Shown here piece by piece: positions 1 to 8,953 of a DNA stretch of 64,000 bases. This stretch comes from Hyphomonadaceae bacterium (GTDB lineage: Bacteria; Pseudomonadota; Alphaproteobacteria; Caulobacterales; Hyphomonadaceae). How positions within the stretch are numbered: the first letter of the stretch is position 1; the number at the start of each line of letters is the position of its first letter. The translations under genes were made by a program, and so were the position numbers. The DNA is taken from positions 352,744 to 416,743 of the forward strand of contig JANSWU010000005.1 of assembly GCA_024743315.1 (NCBI GenBank), given 5' to 3'. The notes beneath the pieces are model-generated. The model was given only the letters and a program-made list of their open reading frames with translations. It ran no database searches and was not told the origin of the DNA.

Positions 1-257
1 TGGACCATCAGGATGGCATGACTGTGAAGACATTTCGTGCCTATGACCCAGTGCGTGGCCCGCGAGTGATTTTGCAAGTGCTTGATGCTGCAAACGTGCT
101 CATTGCCAAAGCAACGCTGAAAAAGCCCTTGCCTGTCGACAATTTCGAAGCGGTTGCCTTGGGGACAAGTCCGGACGGGAAGACCCGGATCTGGGTCCTG
201 TCTGACGACAATTTCAGCGCCGATCAGCGCACATTGCTGCTTGCCTTGGACCTGTAA
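1..257 (+). CDS. C-terminal part of an esterase-like-activity-of-phytase family protein (5' end outside window)
   Basis: The reading frame is open from base 3 to the stop at 255-257, and coding continues upstream of the first internal ATG at 18, so this is a truncated gene entering from the left. The last residues (IWVLSDDNF, then a QRTLLLALDL end) match the usual C-terminus of exported proteins with the phytase-esterase-like beta-propeller domain. Only about 84 residues are present, so neither the active site nor the signal peptide can be seen. The family call rests on the tail alone. Confidence 0.6.
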   Translation, partial: DHQDGMTVKTFRAYDPVRGPRVILQVLDAANVLIAKATLKKPLPVDNFEAVALGTSPDGKTRIWVLSDDNFSADQRTLLLALDL

Positions 258-279
258 TCGGCGCGAATAACAAACAATT

Positions 280-1026
280 ATGGGGCATGAACCGATCTTT
301 TGGGTGGTCGCCGTGATTTCGGTGTTGATCACAGGTGTGTCGAAAGGCGGGTTTGGCGGGTTGGCCTTGCTCGCAGTGCCGCTAATGGCCTTGGTCATTT
401 CCCCAATCCAGGCGGCCGGGATCATGCTGCCCATCCTGATCGTGATGGATTGGGTCGGGGTCTGGACCTATCGCAAGTATTGGGATCGAACCCTGTTGAT
501 TTTGACATTGCCGGGCGCGGTGCTCGGCATCATCGCAGGCGGATTACTGGCCGGTTATGTTGATGATCAGATTGTGCGGATCGTGGTCGGCGTAATCGCG
601 GTGCTGTTCCCGATCTATGCGGTGACCAAGCCCTCCGGCGGCGATGCCTTTATCAAGGGCAATCGCCCGCTCGGTGTGATCTCTGGCGTCGTGGCAGGAT
701 TTACCAGCTTCGTCGCACATGCCGGCGGCCCGCCTTACCAAGCCTATGCGATCCCGCAAAACCTGGAAAAACGGATCTATGCCGGCACGGCGGTGATGTT
801 CTTCTTTGTCGTGAATTTCGTGAAAGTCGTGCCCTACGCCATGCTCGGCCAGTTTGATCAGACCAATCTGACGACCTCGCTAATTCTGATCCCACTGGCA
901 CCGGTTGGGGTTCTGTTCGGGGCCTGGTTGGTCAAACATATCGACCAGACGCTGTTCTATCGCATCCTCTACGGCATCATCTTTGCGGTGGGTCTGAAAC
1001 TGCTTTGGGACGGATTTTTCGCCTAA
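280..1026 (+). CDS. TSUP family (TauE/SafE) membrane permease
   Basis: A 248-residue protein made almost entirely of hydrophobic segments, about eight by eye. The TauE/SafE-type N-terminal repeat SKGGFGGLALLAVPLMA lies near residues 20-36 and a second-half repeat has GFTSFVAHAGGPPYQAY near residues 140-157. Members move sulfite, sulfonates or other small organic anions across the inner membrane; the substrate cannot be read from sequence. It starts 23 bases after the upstream gene and may be co-transcribed with it. Its stop overlaps the convergent thioredoxin gene by four bases (CTAA shared). Confidence 0.85.
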   Translation: MGHEPIFWVVAVISVLITGVSKGGFGGLALLAVPLMALVISPIQAAGIMLPILIVMDWVGVWTYRKYWDRTLLILTLPGAVLGIIAGGLLAGYVDDQIVRIVVGVIAVLFPIYAVTKPSGGDAFIKGNRPLGVISGVVAGFTSFVAHAGGPPYQAYAIPQNLEKRIYAGTAVMFFFVVNFVKVVPYAMLGQFDQTNLTTSLILIPLAPVGVLFGAWLVKHIDQTLFYRILYGIIFAVGLKLLWDGFFA

Positions 1027-1625
1027 TTGCCGATCAGTGTATCGATCAGCGCCACGGCTTGATAATCGGCCCAGTCGGCCTCGCCTTCGAGTTTCGCGAC
1101 TTTCAGCCCCTGCTGATCGTACAAGATCGTGGTCGGAAAGCCGCCACCCGCACCCATATCATAAACTGCATTCCAGCCTTCTGGCCCGTCAGAGAGCGTG
1201 TAGAAATCAAGCACGCCGCCCGAGAGCTCGCCTAAGCGCTGCACAGCATAATCGCGGTCGGCCGGGTCATCGACACTGATTGCGATGACTTTGAATTTCT
1301 CGCCGCCACGGGCGGTCTCCAGCGCCGCCAAAGACGGCATTTCACGCTCGCACGGCCCGCACCAGGTCGCCCAGAAATTGATCAAGAGGACCTGTCCTTC
1401 AAAGTCCTGCAGCGTCACTTCATTGCCTGCTTCATCAACAAATGGCGCGGTCGCCGCTGGCGTGCCGCGATCGGTCAAATCCAGTTTAGCCAGCGCGCCT
1501 GTGGCGAAGCGTTGCACTGGGTCGCGGTTACTTCCCTTTGAACTGGCGCTAAAGACGGCGTAAAGCAGCGCCAGAGCGATTCCGGCAAACATGGTCGGGA
1601 TGGCGATGCGCAAAAAACGATCCAT
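1023..1625 (-). CDS. TlpA/ResA-type membrane-anchored thiol-disulfide oxidoreductase
   Basis: About 200 residues. An N-terminal membrane anchor (FLRIAIPTMFAGIALALLYAVF) is followed by a thioredoxin fold carrying the redox motif WCGPC within NFWATWCGPCEREMPSL. Family members reduce disulfides on the periplasmic side, often on apocytochrome c or copper-site proteins. The ATG at 1625 is chosen because the anchor begins there; an in-frame start further upstream (1721) would add a non-conserved stretch overlapping argH. The gene is divergent from argH and convergent with the TSUP gene. This is the classical neighbour of argH in many alphaproteobacteria. Confidence 0.88.
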   Translation of the reverse strand: MDRFLRIAIPTMFAGIALALLYAVFSASSKGSNRDPVQRFATGALAKLDLTDRGTPAATAPFVDEAGNEVTLQDFEGQVLLINFWATWCGPCEREMPSLAALETARGGEKFKVIAISVDDPADRDYAVQRLGELSGGVLDFYTLSDGPEGWNAVYDMGAGGGFPTTILYDQQGLKVAKLEGEADWADYQAVALIDTLIGN

Positions 1626-1666
1626 GGGGCGTTTGGCCTCACAACTGATAAAGACGAGACAGCGAT

Positions 1667-3064
1667 ATGGCGAATGAGAGCTCAAAAGGCCAGAAAATGT
1701 GGGGTGGACGCTTCGCCGCACAGCCCAGCGACATTATGCAATCGATCAATGCGTCGATCGATGTCGACAAGCGTATGGTGCGTGAGGACATTGCCGGATC
1801 GAGGGCCCATGCCGATATGCTGGCCGAGCAGGAAATCATCACCGAGGCCGACAATGAAGCGATCCAGGGCGGCCTGGATCAGATCGTCGAAGAGGTTGAA
1901 GCCGGCACCTTCCCGTATCGGGTCGAGCTTGAAGACATTCACATGAATGTTGAAGCGCGCCTGAAAGAGCTGATCGGCGAGCCGGCGGGACGTTTGCACA
2001 CGGCGCGCTCACGCAATGACCAGGTGGTGACCGATTTCCGGCTTTGGACCCGAGGCGCTCTGACCGAAGCGCGGCGCAGTCTCAAAGCCCTCCAGCGGGC
2101 CTTGGTGCAGCGGGCTGACGAGCATGCTGACGCGGTCATGCCCGGCTTCACACATTTGCAGACCGCGCAGCCGGTGACTCTCGGCCATCACTTGCTGGCT
2201 TATGTCGAAATGATCGAGCGGGATCGCTCGCGCATGGACGATTGTGCCCGCCGTCTGAATGAGAGCCCACTGGGGTCCGCAGCGCTGGCCGGTACTGGCT
2301 TTGCGATCGATCGGGATGCGACCGCAGAAGCACTCGGCTTCTATCGCCCCATGGCCAACTCCCTGGATGCGGTTTCGGCCCGTGATTTTGCGCTGGAGGC
2401 GCTGTCCGCCCTGTCCATCGCGGCAACACATCTGTCGCGCCTGGCTGAAGAAATCGTCCTTTGGACCAGCGCGCAATTTGCCTTTGCCAAACTGTCAGAC
2501 GCCTGGTCGACCGGCTCATCCATCATGCCGCAAAAGCGCAATCCGGATGCGGCCGAGCTGATCCGTGCCAAGGCGAGCCTGATCACCGGTCAATTTGCAG
2601 CGCTGCAGGGTGCGGTCAAAGCCCTGCCGCTGGCCTATGCCAAGGACCTGCAAGATGACAAACAGCTGACTTTTGCCGCGTTTGACACGTTCAGCCTGTG
2701 TGCCGCCTCGATGGCCGGCATGATGGAGACGATCACGTTTAATCGCGAGAATATGCGCGCGGCTGCCGCCAAGGGCTTTTCAACCGCAACGGATCTTGCC
2801 GATTGGTTGGTCCGCGAACTGAAAATGCCATTCCGTGATGCACACCATGTCACCGGATCTCTGGTCGCCAAGGCTGAGGAAAAAGGATGCGATTTGCCGG
2901 AACTCAGCCTCGAAGACATGCAGGCGGTCGAGCCGCGACTAACAAATGACGTATTTTCAGTGCTGACTGTTGAAGCTTCCGCGATGAGCAGGCAAAGCTA
3001 TGGCGGAACTTCCCCGGTCCGCGTGGCCGAACAAGTAGAGCAATGGACGCAACGCCTGGGCTAG
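1667..3064 (+). CDS. argH: Argininosuccinate lyase
   Basis: A 465-residue cytosolic enzyme of the fumarase/aspartase superfamily. It splits argininosuccinate into arginine and fumarate in the last step of arginine synthesis. The N-terminus has [15 protein letters not shown] lies near residue 108, the catalytic-loop signature [12 protein letters not shown] near residue 286, and [13 protein letters not shown] near residue 165. Length is normal for the family. It is followed after 22 bases by a small lipoprotein gene and then lysA, the usual alphaproteobacterial order, suggesting a single transcript. Confidence 0.97.
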   Translation: MANESSKGQKMWGGRFAAQPSDIMQSINASIDVDKRMVREDIAGSRAHADMLAEQEIITEADNEAIQGGLDQIVEEVEAGTFPYRVELEDIHMNVEARLKELIGEPAGRLHTARSRNDQVVTDFRLWTRGALTEARRSLKALQRALVQRADEHADAVMPGFTHLQTAQPVTLGHHLLAYVEMIERDRSRMDDCARRLNESPLGSAALAGTGFAIDRDATAEALGFYRPMANSLDAVSARDFALEALSALSIAATHLSRLAEEIVLWTSAQFAFAKLSDAWSTGSSIMPQKRNPDAAELIRAKASLITGQFAALQGAVKALPLAYAKDLQDDKQLTFAAFDTFSLCAASMAGMMETITFNRENMRAAAAKGFSTATDLADWLVRELKMPFRDAHHVTGSLVAKAEEKGCDLPELSLEDMQAVEPRLTNDVFSVLTVEASAMSRQSYGGTSPVRVAEQVEQWTQRLG

Positions 3065-3086
3065 GCAATCTCAAGGAGCGAGCCGG

Positions 3087-3359
3087 ATGAAACGTGTGAT
3101 CAAAACGGGACTGGCGATAAGCGCGCTTGCGGCTTTGGCGAGCTGCGGTCTGCGCGGTGATCTTGAAACGCCACCTCCGATTTTCTCAGATCCGCCGAGT
3201 GAAGAGGCCCAACTGCCGGTCGACGCAGCTGTGCAATTTGCTGCTGCCGAGATTGATGACGGCCGGGTCTATTACAATTCGCTTGGTGGCGAGATTCCAA
3301 AGCCCGCTCCGGATGTTGATGTCGAAGAGGAAAGCATGGGGGAGGTCAGCCCCGGCTGA
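3087..3359 (+). CDS. lptM: Small LptM/YifL-like lipoprotein between argH and lysA
   Basis: A 90-residue precursor with a basic start (MKRVIKTG), a short hydrophobic core and the lipobox ALASC, giving a mature protein that begins CGLRGDLETPPP. The CG(L/Q)(K/R)G start after the lipobox and the position between argH and lysA match the short LptM/YifL lipoproteins, which in enterobacteria assist LptD maturation. The rest is acidic, proline-rich and probably unstructured. The family assignment is good; the LptD role in this lineage is inference. Confidence 0.75.
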   Translation: MKRVIKTGLAISALAALASCGLRGDLETPPPIFSDPPSEEAQLPVDAAVQFAAAEIDDGRVYYNSLGGEIPKPAPDVDVEEESMGEVSPG

Positions 3360-3368
3360 TAAACGCCT

Positions 3369-4634
3369 TTGCATCACTTCAACTATGAGCAAGGCCGGCT
3401 TCATTGCGAAGGCGTCGATCTGACGGAGATTGCCGATCAGGTCGGCACGCCGGTCTATGTCTATTCCACAGCGACGCTACGACGTCATGCGAAAGTCATC
3501 GCGGCGGCCTTTGACGGCATGGATTGCCTGATCGCTTACTCTGTGAAGGCGAATGGCAATCTCGCGGTCCTGAAGACCCTGGCGAGCGAAGGCTGCGGCG
3601 CCGACGTCGTTAGTGGTGGCGAGCTCAGGCGCGCCCTCGCCGCTGGCATCCCCGCCGAGCGCATTGTCTTTTCTGGCGTTGGCAAGACCCGCGCGGAAAT
3701 GGCGCTTGGCCTCGAACAGGGCATCCATCAGTTCAATGTCGAAAGCGGTGCGGAGCTGATCGCTTTGTCAGAAGTCGCGATGAGCCTGAACACCGTGGCA
3801 CCGATCGCGCTGCGAGTGAACCCGGACGTTGCGGCAGGCGGTCATCCGAACATTTCGACCGGCAAGGCAGGCGACAAATTCGGGGTGCCTTGGGCCGAAG
3901 CGCCTGAGCTTTATCACCAGTGCAAGGCGCTGCCAGGCGTCGAAGCGGTCGGGGTCGATGTCCATATCGGCTCGCAGATTGGCGACCTCGAACCGATGCG
4001 CGCCGCCTTCGAAAAGACGATTGGCCTGGTTAAATTTCTGCGGGATGCTGGCCACGACCTGAAACGTGTCGATCTCGGCGGCGGCCTCGGGATCCCATAT
4101 CGGAATACGGACGCGCCGGCGCCACCTTCAGACTATGCTCAGATGATCCGGGACGTAACAGAAGGGCTCGGCCTGCAGGTGATTCTGGAACCCGGACGGG
4201 TGATCGCGGGCAATGCCGGCGTCATGGTCAGCGAGGTCCTGTATCACAAACCTGCGCCCGACCGCACCTTCATGATTGTTGATGCTGGCATGAATGACCT
4301 CATGCGCCCGGCGCTGTACCAGGCCCATCATGATATCATCCCGCTGATCGAACCGGCGGCCGATGCGCCCTCAACCGAGTATGACATTGTTGGTCCGATT
4401 TGTGAGTCGACCGATAAGTTTGCCGCCAAGCGTGCGATGCCGAGCGTCGCGCCCGGGGAGCGGATTGCGTTTATGTCATCTGGTGCCTATGGCGCTGTGC
4501 TCTCCAGTCAGTACAATGCAAGACCGCTCGTGGCTGAAGTGCTCGTGGATGGCGACCAATTTGCAGTGGTGCGTCGGCGTCCTAGTTTCGAGCAAATGAT
4601 AGAATTGGAGCAAATGCCGACTTGGCTGACCTGA
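3369..4634 (+). CDS. lysA: Diaminopimelate decarboxylase
   Basis: A 421-residue PLP enzyme of the alanine-racemase fold that converts meso-diaminopimelate to lysine. AYSVKANGN carries the PLP lysine near residue 60. GGGLGIPY is the phosphate-binding glycine loop near residue 238. ICESTDKFA supplies the catalytic cysteine near residue 345. The start is a TTG at 3369, giving the typical MHHF N-terminus; no in-frame ATG fits. It lies nine bases after the lipoprotein gene and overlaps the next gene by 13 bases, so translation is probably coupled. Confidence 0.96.
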   Translation: MHHFNYEQGRLHCEGVDLTEIADQVGTPVYVYSTATLRRHAKVIAAAFDGMDCLIAYSVKANGNLAVLKTLASEGCGADVVSGGELRRALAAGIPAERIVFSGVGKTRAEMALGLEQGIHQFNVESGAELIALSEVAMSLNTVAPIALRVNPDVAAGGHPNISTGKAGDKFGVPWAEAPELYHQCKALPGVEAVGVDVHIGSQIGDLEPMRAAFEKTIGLVKFLRDAGHDLKRVDLGGGLGIPYRNTDAPAPPSDYAQMIRDVTEGLGLQVILEPGRVIAGNAGVMVSEVLYHKPAPDRTFMIVDAGMNDLMRPALYQAHHDIIPLIEPAADAPSTEYDIVGPICESTDKFAAKRAMPSVAPGERIAFMSSGAYGAVLSSQYNARPLVAEVLVDGDQFAVVRRRPSFEQMIELEQMPTWLT

Positions 4635-7270
4635 ACCGCATTCCTGGCACCAAACGCCTGATCGACCTGACCTTTGGTCGATTGCGGCGGATTGAGCTAT
4701 GGCGGGCCTGGTGGCCATTTCTGGCCTTGCTGGTTGTATTTGCTGGGGCCGCCATTTTGGGGGCCTTTGAACGCGCGCCGGCGGGGCTCTCAGCCCTCGG
4801 CGCCCTGATTTTCCTGGTTGGGCTGATCATCGCCTTTTTGCGTGGTCTCCGGCGCTATCAAACGCCGCGGCGGGATCAGGCGATTGAAGCGCTAGATCAG
4901 CAATCCGACTTGCGTCCCCTGAGCTCTCTGGCAGACCGCCCGGCGCGTCCGGATGTCGAGGGGGTTAAGCTGTGGCGCGCCCATGAAGAGCGCCTGACCG
5001 ATGCCATTCGTCGCTTACGCGTGCCTGGCTTCGCAGCGGTCTGGAACCGGATCGATCCAGCGCGTCTTCGTTTTGTCTTGCCGGCGTTTTTGGCTTTGGT
5101 CCTCGCCTTGAATTGGAATACCGCGCAATCGCGCTTGATGAGCGCGCTGGATCCTGATTATGGCAGCCTGTTCGGGGCCGAGAATGTACGAATAGAAGCC
5201 TGGATTGCGCCGCCAGAACATACCGGCCGGGCGCCAATCTTCCTGAAAGCAGAGCAGACAGAGGTTCGTGTTCCTGCTGGCTCGGTGATGACCCTACGGG
5301 CGCAAGCGCCATCCGCGCCGAAGCTTCGCGTGTCGAATGCGGATGGACGGGAAACGGTCAAATTCGAGGCCACGCCCGACGGCGCCTTCGAAATCACCAC
5401 CATGATCGAGGCTGACAGTTCTGTCGCCGTGCGCTGGTGGGGGGAACGCAAGGCCTGGACGGTACTGGCTTCCCCGGATTCGGTACCGCAAGTCGAATTT
5501 GTCGAGCTGCCGGTCTTGGGCGACGGCGATCGCACGGAATTTAGTTGGAAAGCCAGCGACGATTATGGGGTCGCCAAGCTGGAGCTGGCAATCAGGCCGA
5601 CCGGCGAAGACCGGGCGCCCGACCTGGTGCCGGTTGAACTTGGCGGGATTAGCCCGCGCGAAGCCGAAGAAGAGTCAAAACTTGATCTCACACGCAATCG
5701 ATGGGCCGGCGCACGGGTCGATGTCTGGCTGATTGCGACCGATGGCGCAGGCCAGACCGGCGTAACCGAACCCTACACGTTCAAACTGCCGGAAAAGCTG
5801 CTCCTGCAACCGTTGGCGAAAGCGATCCAGGATGTGCGGGTCACCGTTTTGCGGGAAGATGAGGCCTATGGCGAAACCGATCCGGCTTTGGATTCGACGC
5901 GGGCCGGGGCCTATTACGTCTCTGCGACGCAGCGGCTTGAAGCCGCGCCGGCGGGCGTACAACGCGGGGCAATTATGCTTGAGGCTGTGACCTATAAAGC
6001 GCCGCGATATTTCCGGGACGTGCTGGTCTATTCCGGACTGGAAACGGCGCGCTACGCGCTCGAGGCGTCTGTCTCGACCGAAGAAGCGAAATCCACCGAA
6101 CCGCTGCTCTGGTCTCTGGCGCTGCGTGCGGAATACGGCTCTGCAGCCGATGCCTATGCCGCGCTGATGGCCGCCAAGAAAGCGCTCGAGGATGCCTTGC
6201 GAGATGGCGCCAGCGAGGAAGAAATCCGCCGCCTAATGGAGGCGTTCAAGGATGCCGCCCAGCGCTATATTGCGGCAAAAATGGCGGAAGCTCTGGCCAA
6301 TGGCCTAGAGCCTGCGCCGGACAATCGTGATAGTTCCGAAGGGCCAGGTGGGTCTGGTCTTGGCGGGCAGGGCTTCTCCGACATGCTGGATGCGCTCGAG
6401 GACCTAACCGAAACGGGCGCGACGGATCAGGCGCGGCAATTGCTGGCAGACATCACCAATATGCTCGAGAATTTGGAATTCCAGCAGGGTTCCGGATCGG
6501 GTGAAGGCTTCCCCGGCATGCCGGGTCAGGACGGTGAGGGCGAGGACAGCGAGGACTTGCCGGAAGAAGAGCGCGAAATGACCGAGACCATGCGCGAACT
6601 GTCCGATCTTTTGCGCGAGCAGCGCGAGCTCAATGACGAGACCCTGGCCCAGCAGCGCGGCGAGCGCGGCCAGGATGGCGAGCAGTCTTTCGGTGAGAAC
6701 CAACCCGGACTAGGCGATCCGTCACAGCCTGGTCAGGGCCTGGGCGATATTCCGGACTGGATGGAAGGCGAAGATGGCCGCTCTTTGGCCGAGCGCCAAC
6801 GCGAGCTTGCGGACCGGCTGGAAGAATTGGCCGAGTCGCAGCTGGGCACCGGTGAAGAGGGTGAAGGTGAGGGCGCAGGCGGGCTGCTGGATGAAGACAC
6901 GGTCGAGGCGATTGAGCGTTCGCAGCGCCGGGCGGGCAATGCCCTGGACGATGGCAATGAGAATCGCGCCATTCGCAATCAGGAACAGGCGACACGGCAG
7001 TTGCGCGAGCTCGCTGAAGGCTTGGCTGAAGCCCTGGACGAAGCGCAAGCCGACCGGGTAGGAGAACCACAGGGTAGCCGCGACGGCGCCGCCGATCCTT
7101 TTGGCCGGTCACCTATGGGCGGAATTGATGACAGCAATAGTGTCGATATTCCGGATGAAGCTGAGCGGCAGCGCGCCAAGGATATTCTCGATGAGCTGCG
7201 CCGCCGCTATGATGAAGCCGTCGATGAAGACGAACGCGAATATCTGGAACGTCTACTCGACCGCTTCTAA
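4622..7270 (+). CDS. DUF4175 / TIGR02302 family membrane protein
   Basis: An 882-residue protein with two hydrophobic segments at residues 30-75 and another near 150-165, followed by a long extracytoplasmic part. Residues about 560-830 are low-complexity, rich in Gly, Gln, Glu and Asp, with short coiled-coil-like stretches (LREQRELNDETLAQQRGERG). This architecture and the position directly after lysA fit the alphaproteobacterial TIGR02302 family. Function is not established; a cell-envelope role is inferred from topology. The start is TTG 4622, inside the end of lysA. It overlaps the convergent methyltransferase gene by 18 bases. Confidence 0.85.
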   Translation: MADLNRIPGTKRLIDLTFGRLRRIELWRAWWPFLALLVVFAGAAILGAFERAPAGLSALGALIFLVGLIIAFLRGLRRYQTPRRDQAIEALDQQSDLRPLSSLADRPARPDVEGVKLWRAHEERLTDAIRRLRVPGFAAVWNRIDPARLRFVLPAFLALVLALNWNTAQSRLMSALDPDYGSLFGAENVRIEAWIAPPEHTGRAPIFLKAEQTEVRVPAGSVMTLRAQAPSAPKLRVSNADGRETVKFEATPDGAFEITTMIEADSSVAVRWWGERKAWTVLASPDSVPQVEFVELPVLGDGDRTEFSWKASDDYGVAKLELAIRPTGEDRAPDLVPVELGGISPREAEEESKLDLTRNRWAGARVDVWLIATDGAGQTGVTEPYTFKLPEKLLLQPLAKAIQDVRVTVLREDEAYGETDPALDSTRAGAYYVSATQRLEAAPAGVQRGAIMLEAVTYKAPRYFRDVLVYSGLETARYALEASVSTEEAKSTEPLLWSLALRAEYGSAADAYAALMAAKKALEDALRDGASEEEIRRLMEAFKDAAQRYIAAKMAEALANGLEPAPDNRDSSEGPGGSGLGGQGFSDMLDALEDLTETGATDQARQLLADITNMLENLEFQQGSGSGEGFPGMPGQDGEGEDSEDLPEEEREMTETMRELSDLLREQRELNDETLAQQRGERGQDGEQSFGENQPGLGDPSQPGQGLGDIPDWMEGEDGRSLAERQRELADRLEELAESQLGTGEEGEGEGAGGLLDEDTVEAIERSQRRAGNALDDGNENRAIRNQEQATRQLRELAEGLAEALDEAQADRVGEPQGSRDGAADPFGRSPMGGIDDSNSVDIPDEAERQRAKDILDELRRRYDEAVDEDEREYLERLLDRF

Positions 7271-8170
7271 GGGCTTCACGAATTTCAAGGTCATACGGTC
7301 GGATTCACCGATCGCTTTATAGACTTCCGCGTCGAAACCTTCTGGCGAATTGCCTTCGCGATCTGACGTGCGACTGACCGGCGGCAGGGTCCAGACGCCA
7401 AACGGGTGATCCGCCGTGTCGGCCGGATTGGCATTGATTTCGCTGCTTTCAACAAACTCAAAACCGGCTGCGGCGGCCATGGCTTTGACGAAGTCTTCAT
7501 GCACATACCCGGACGCGCCGCGCGGATCCTGCTCGGCGCTGGATGGCAAACGGTGTTCGACCACGCCGAGAATGCCGCCGGGTTTCAGGGCTGCATAGGC
7601 ATCGGTGAAGAATTTTGCTGAATAGTCGCCGCCCATCCAGTTGTGGACATTGCGGAAGGTCAGAACCGCATCAACGCTGTCAGCCGCCGCAAGCGGGCCG
7701 GATTGGGCCGAGAAAGCGCTATATTCCAGTGTGCCGAACAGGTCTGTATCGGCTTCATATACGGCCTTGAAGTCGGCAATGCGCTGCTCAATGCCAGCCC
7801 GGCGTTCGCCTTCAAATACGTTTACGTCCCACACTGCTGCGATCAGCTGCCCATCGCCAGAGGCCAGATAGGGGGCGAGGACATTTGTGTACCAACCACC
7901 ACCGGGCCAGATTTCGACCACAGTATCGTCTTGCTCAATTTCGAAGAAGGCCAGTGTTTCCGCTGGATTTCGCCAGGCGTCGCGCGCTTTTTCGTCATCG
8001 CTGCGCCAATCCCCAGCCACGGCGTCGGCGAGGGTAATTGGACCGGTCTCAATCTCTTCAACTGGCGGCGGGGTTTCTGCTTCCAGCGTTTCGGTGGGCG
8101 CCTCATTCCCACCAGAACAGGCGGCCAGCAGAATTGCACTCGCGCCTAGCATCCAAATCGATTTCATCAT
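7253..8170 (-). CDS. Exported COG4798-type predicted methyltransferase (lipoprotein)
   Basis: A 305-residue precursor with a lipoprotein signal (lipobox LLAAC near residue 18) and a Pro/Glu-rich linker. Then comes a class I methyltransferase-like core: NPAETLAFFEI, the glycine-rich motif VVEIWPGGGWYTNVLAPYL near residue 83, and a second motif LKPGGILGVVEHR near residue 200. The end AIGESDRMTLKFVKP recurs almost unchanged in the gene at 25095. The odd point is a SAM-type fold on an exported lipoprotein, where SAM would not be expected. The start may be the second Met, at 8167. Confidence 0.78.
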   Translation of the reverse strand: MMKSIWMLGASAILLAACSGGNEAPTETLEAETPPPVEEIETGPITLADAVAGDWRSDDEKARDAWRNPAETLAFFEIEQDDTVVEIWPGGGWYTNVLAPYLASGDGQLIAAVWDVNVFEGERRAGIEQRIADFKAVYEADTDLFGTLEYSAFSAQSGPLAAADSVDAVLTFRNVHNWMGGDYSAKFFTDAYAALKPGGILGVVEHRLPSSAEQDPRGASGYVHEDFVKAMAAAAGFEFVESSEINANPADTADHPFGVWTLPPVSRTSDREGNSPEGFDAEVYKAIGESDRMTLKFVKPLEAVE

Positions 8171-8251
8171 TTTGCTCCGCTAAAGGGGTTGAATCGTGTG
8201 TTTCGCGTTTCCACATAGCCTGTGTCGCGGCGCTGCCAAGCGGGTCGTGAC

Positions 8252-8363
8252 CGGAATTTCTGCCAGTGCCGATGGTCGGGCTGGGCCAACAGAAGCTTCC
8301 GAACCTCAATCCTCCCGGCTTTAGATGATCGCCGGAGGTCACAGTTGCTAGTGAAAGGACTGT
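8252..8363 (+). promoter_or_regulatory. ROSE-type RNA thermometer in the 5' leader of the small heat-shock gene
   Basis: Three consecutive hairpins precede the start codon. Hairpin 1 pairs 8252-8262 with 8290-8301. Hairpin 2 pairs 8311-8319 with 8331-8338 and has one bulged C. Hairpin 3 pairs 8341-8349 with 8356-8363. In hairpin 3 the strand AGTTGCT covers the Shine-Dalgarno AAGGA, leaving G8347 bulged. That TTGCT/AGGA pairing with a bulged or non-canonical G is the hallmark of ROSE elements, which melt on heat shock and free the ribosome site of hsp20 genes in alphaproteobacteria. The pairing was worked out by hand. Confidence 0.75.
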
Positions 8364-8367
8364 TCAA

Positions 8368-8844
8368 ATGAGCACGATTGATCTGACCCCTCTTTATCGC
8401 ACCATGGTTGGCTTTGACCGTATGGCCAACATGATTGACAGCGCCGCCCGCCTCGACGGCGCACAGGGCTATCCGCCTTACAATATTGAACGCGTCGCGG
8501 ATGATGAATTTGCGATTGAAATCGCGGTCGCCGGTTTCGGCGAAGAAGATCTCGACATTGAAACCAAGGATGGCCTCTTGACCGTGGCCGGTCGCAAGAC
8601 TCAGGACGAAGACGCCGTTGAGCGCGAATTCCTGCATCGCGGCATTGCCGAACGCGGTTTTCTGCGCCGCTTCCAGCTGGCCGACCATGTGATTGTCACC
8701 GGCGCTTTGCTTAAGAACGGCTTGCTCCGGATTGAGCTCGTGCGCGAGCTGCCGGAAGCCAAAAAGCCTCGCAAGATCGAGATCGGCGCGCCCAAGAAAG
8801 GTCGCAAGCCGAAGCTGATCGAAGGCAAAGCTGACGCCGCATAA
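8368..8844 (+). CDS. Small heat-shock protein, Hsp20/IbpA family
   Basis: A 158-residue alpha-crystallin-type holdase chaperone. The N-terminus resembles IbpA (LYRTMVGFDRMANMID). The crystallin domain runs from about residue 38 to 128, with the conserved end GLLRIELVRELPE. A C-terminal IEI motif (RKIEIG) is the I-x-I anchor used in oligomer packing. It binds unfolding proteins in the cytosol during heat stress. It stands alone, between a ROSE-like leader and a strong terminator at 8868-8904, so it is probably a single-gene, heat-controlled unit. Confidence 0.93.
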   Translation: MSTIDLTPLYRTMVGFDRMANMIDSAARLDGAQGYPPYNIERVADDEFAIEIAVAGFGEEDLDIETKDGLLTVAGRKTQDEDAVEREFLHRGIAERGFLRRFQLADHVIVTGALLKNGLLRIELVRELPEAKKPRKIEIGAPKKGRKPKLIEGKADAA

Positions 8845-8867
8845 ATCACCCCATTTGATGGGTAAGG

Positions 8868-8904
8868 GAAGCCTCGGGCCGTGGAGACCCGGGGCTTCTT
8901 TTTT
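8868..8904 (+). terminator. Rho-independent terminator of the hsp20 gene
   Basis: An 11-bp stem (GAAGCCTCGGG at 8868-8878 with CCCGGGGCTTC at 8888-8898, one G-U pair) with a nine-base loop is followed directly by six T residues. It lies 23 bases after the stop of the small heat-shock gene. Confidence 0.9.
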
Positions 8905-8953
8905 ATCTTAAGCTCCTGATTGCGTCTGCGGCGCGGATTGTTATTCAGACGAC

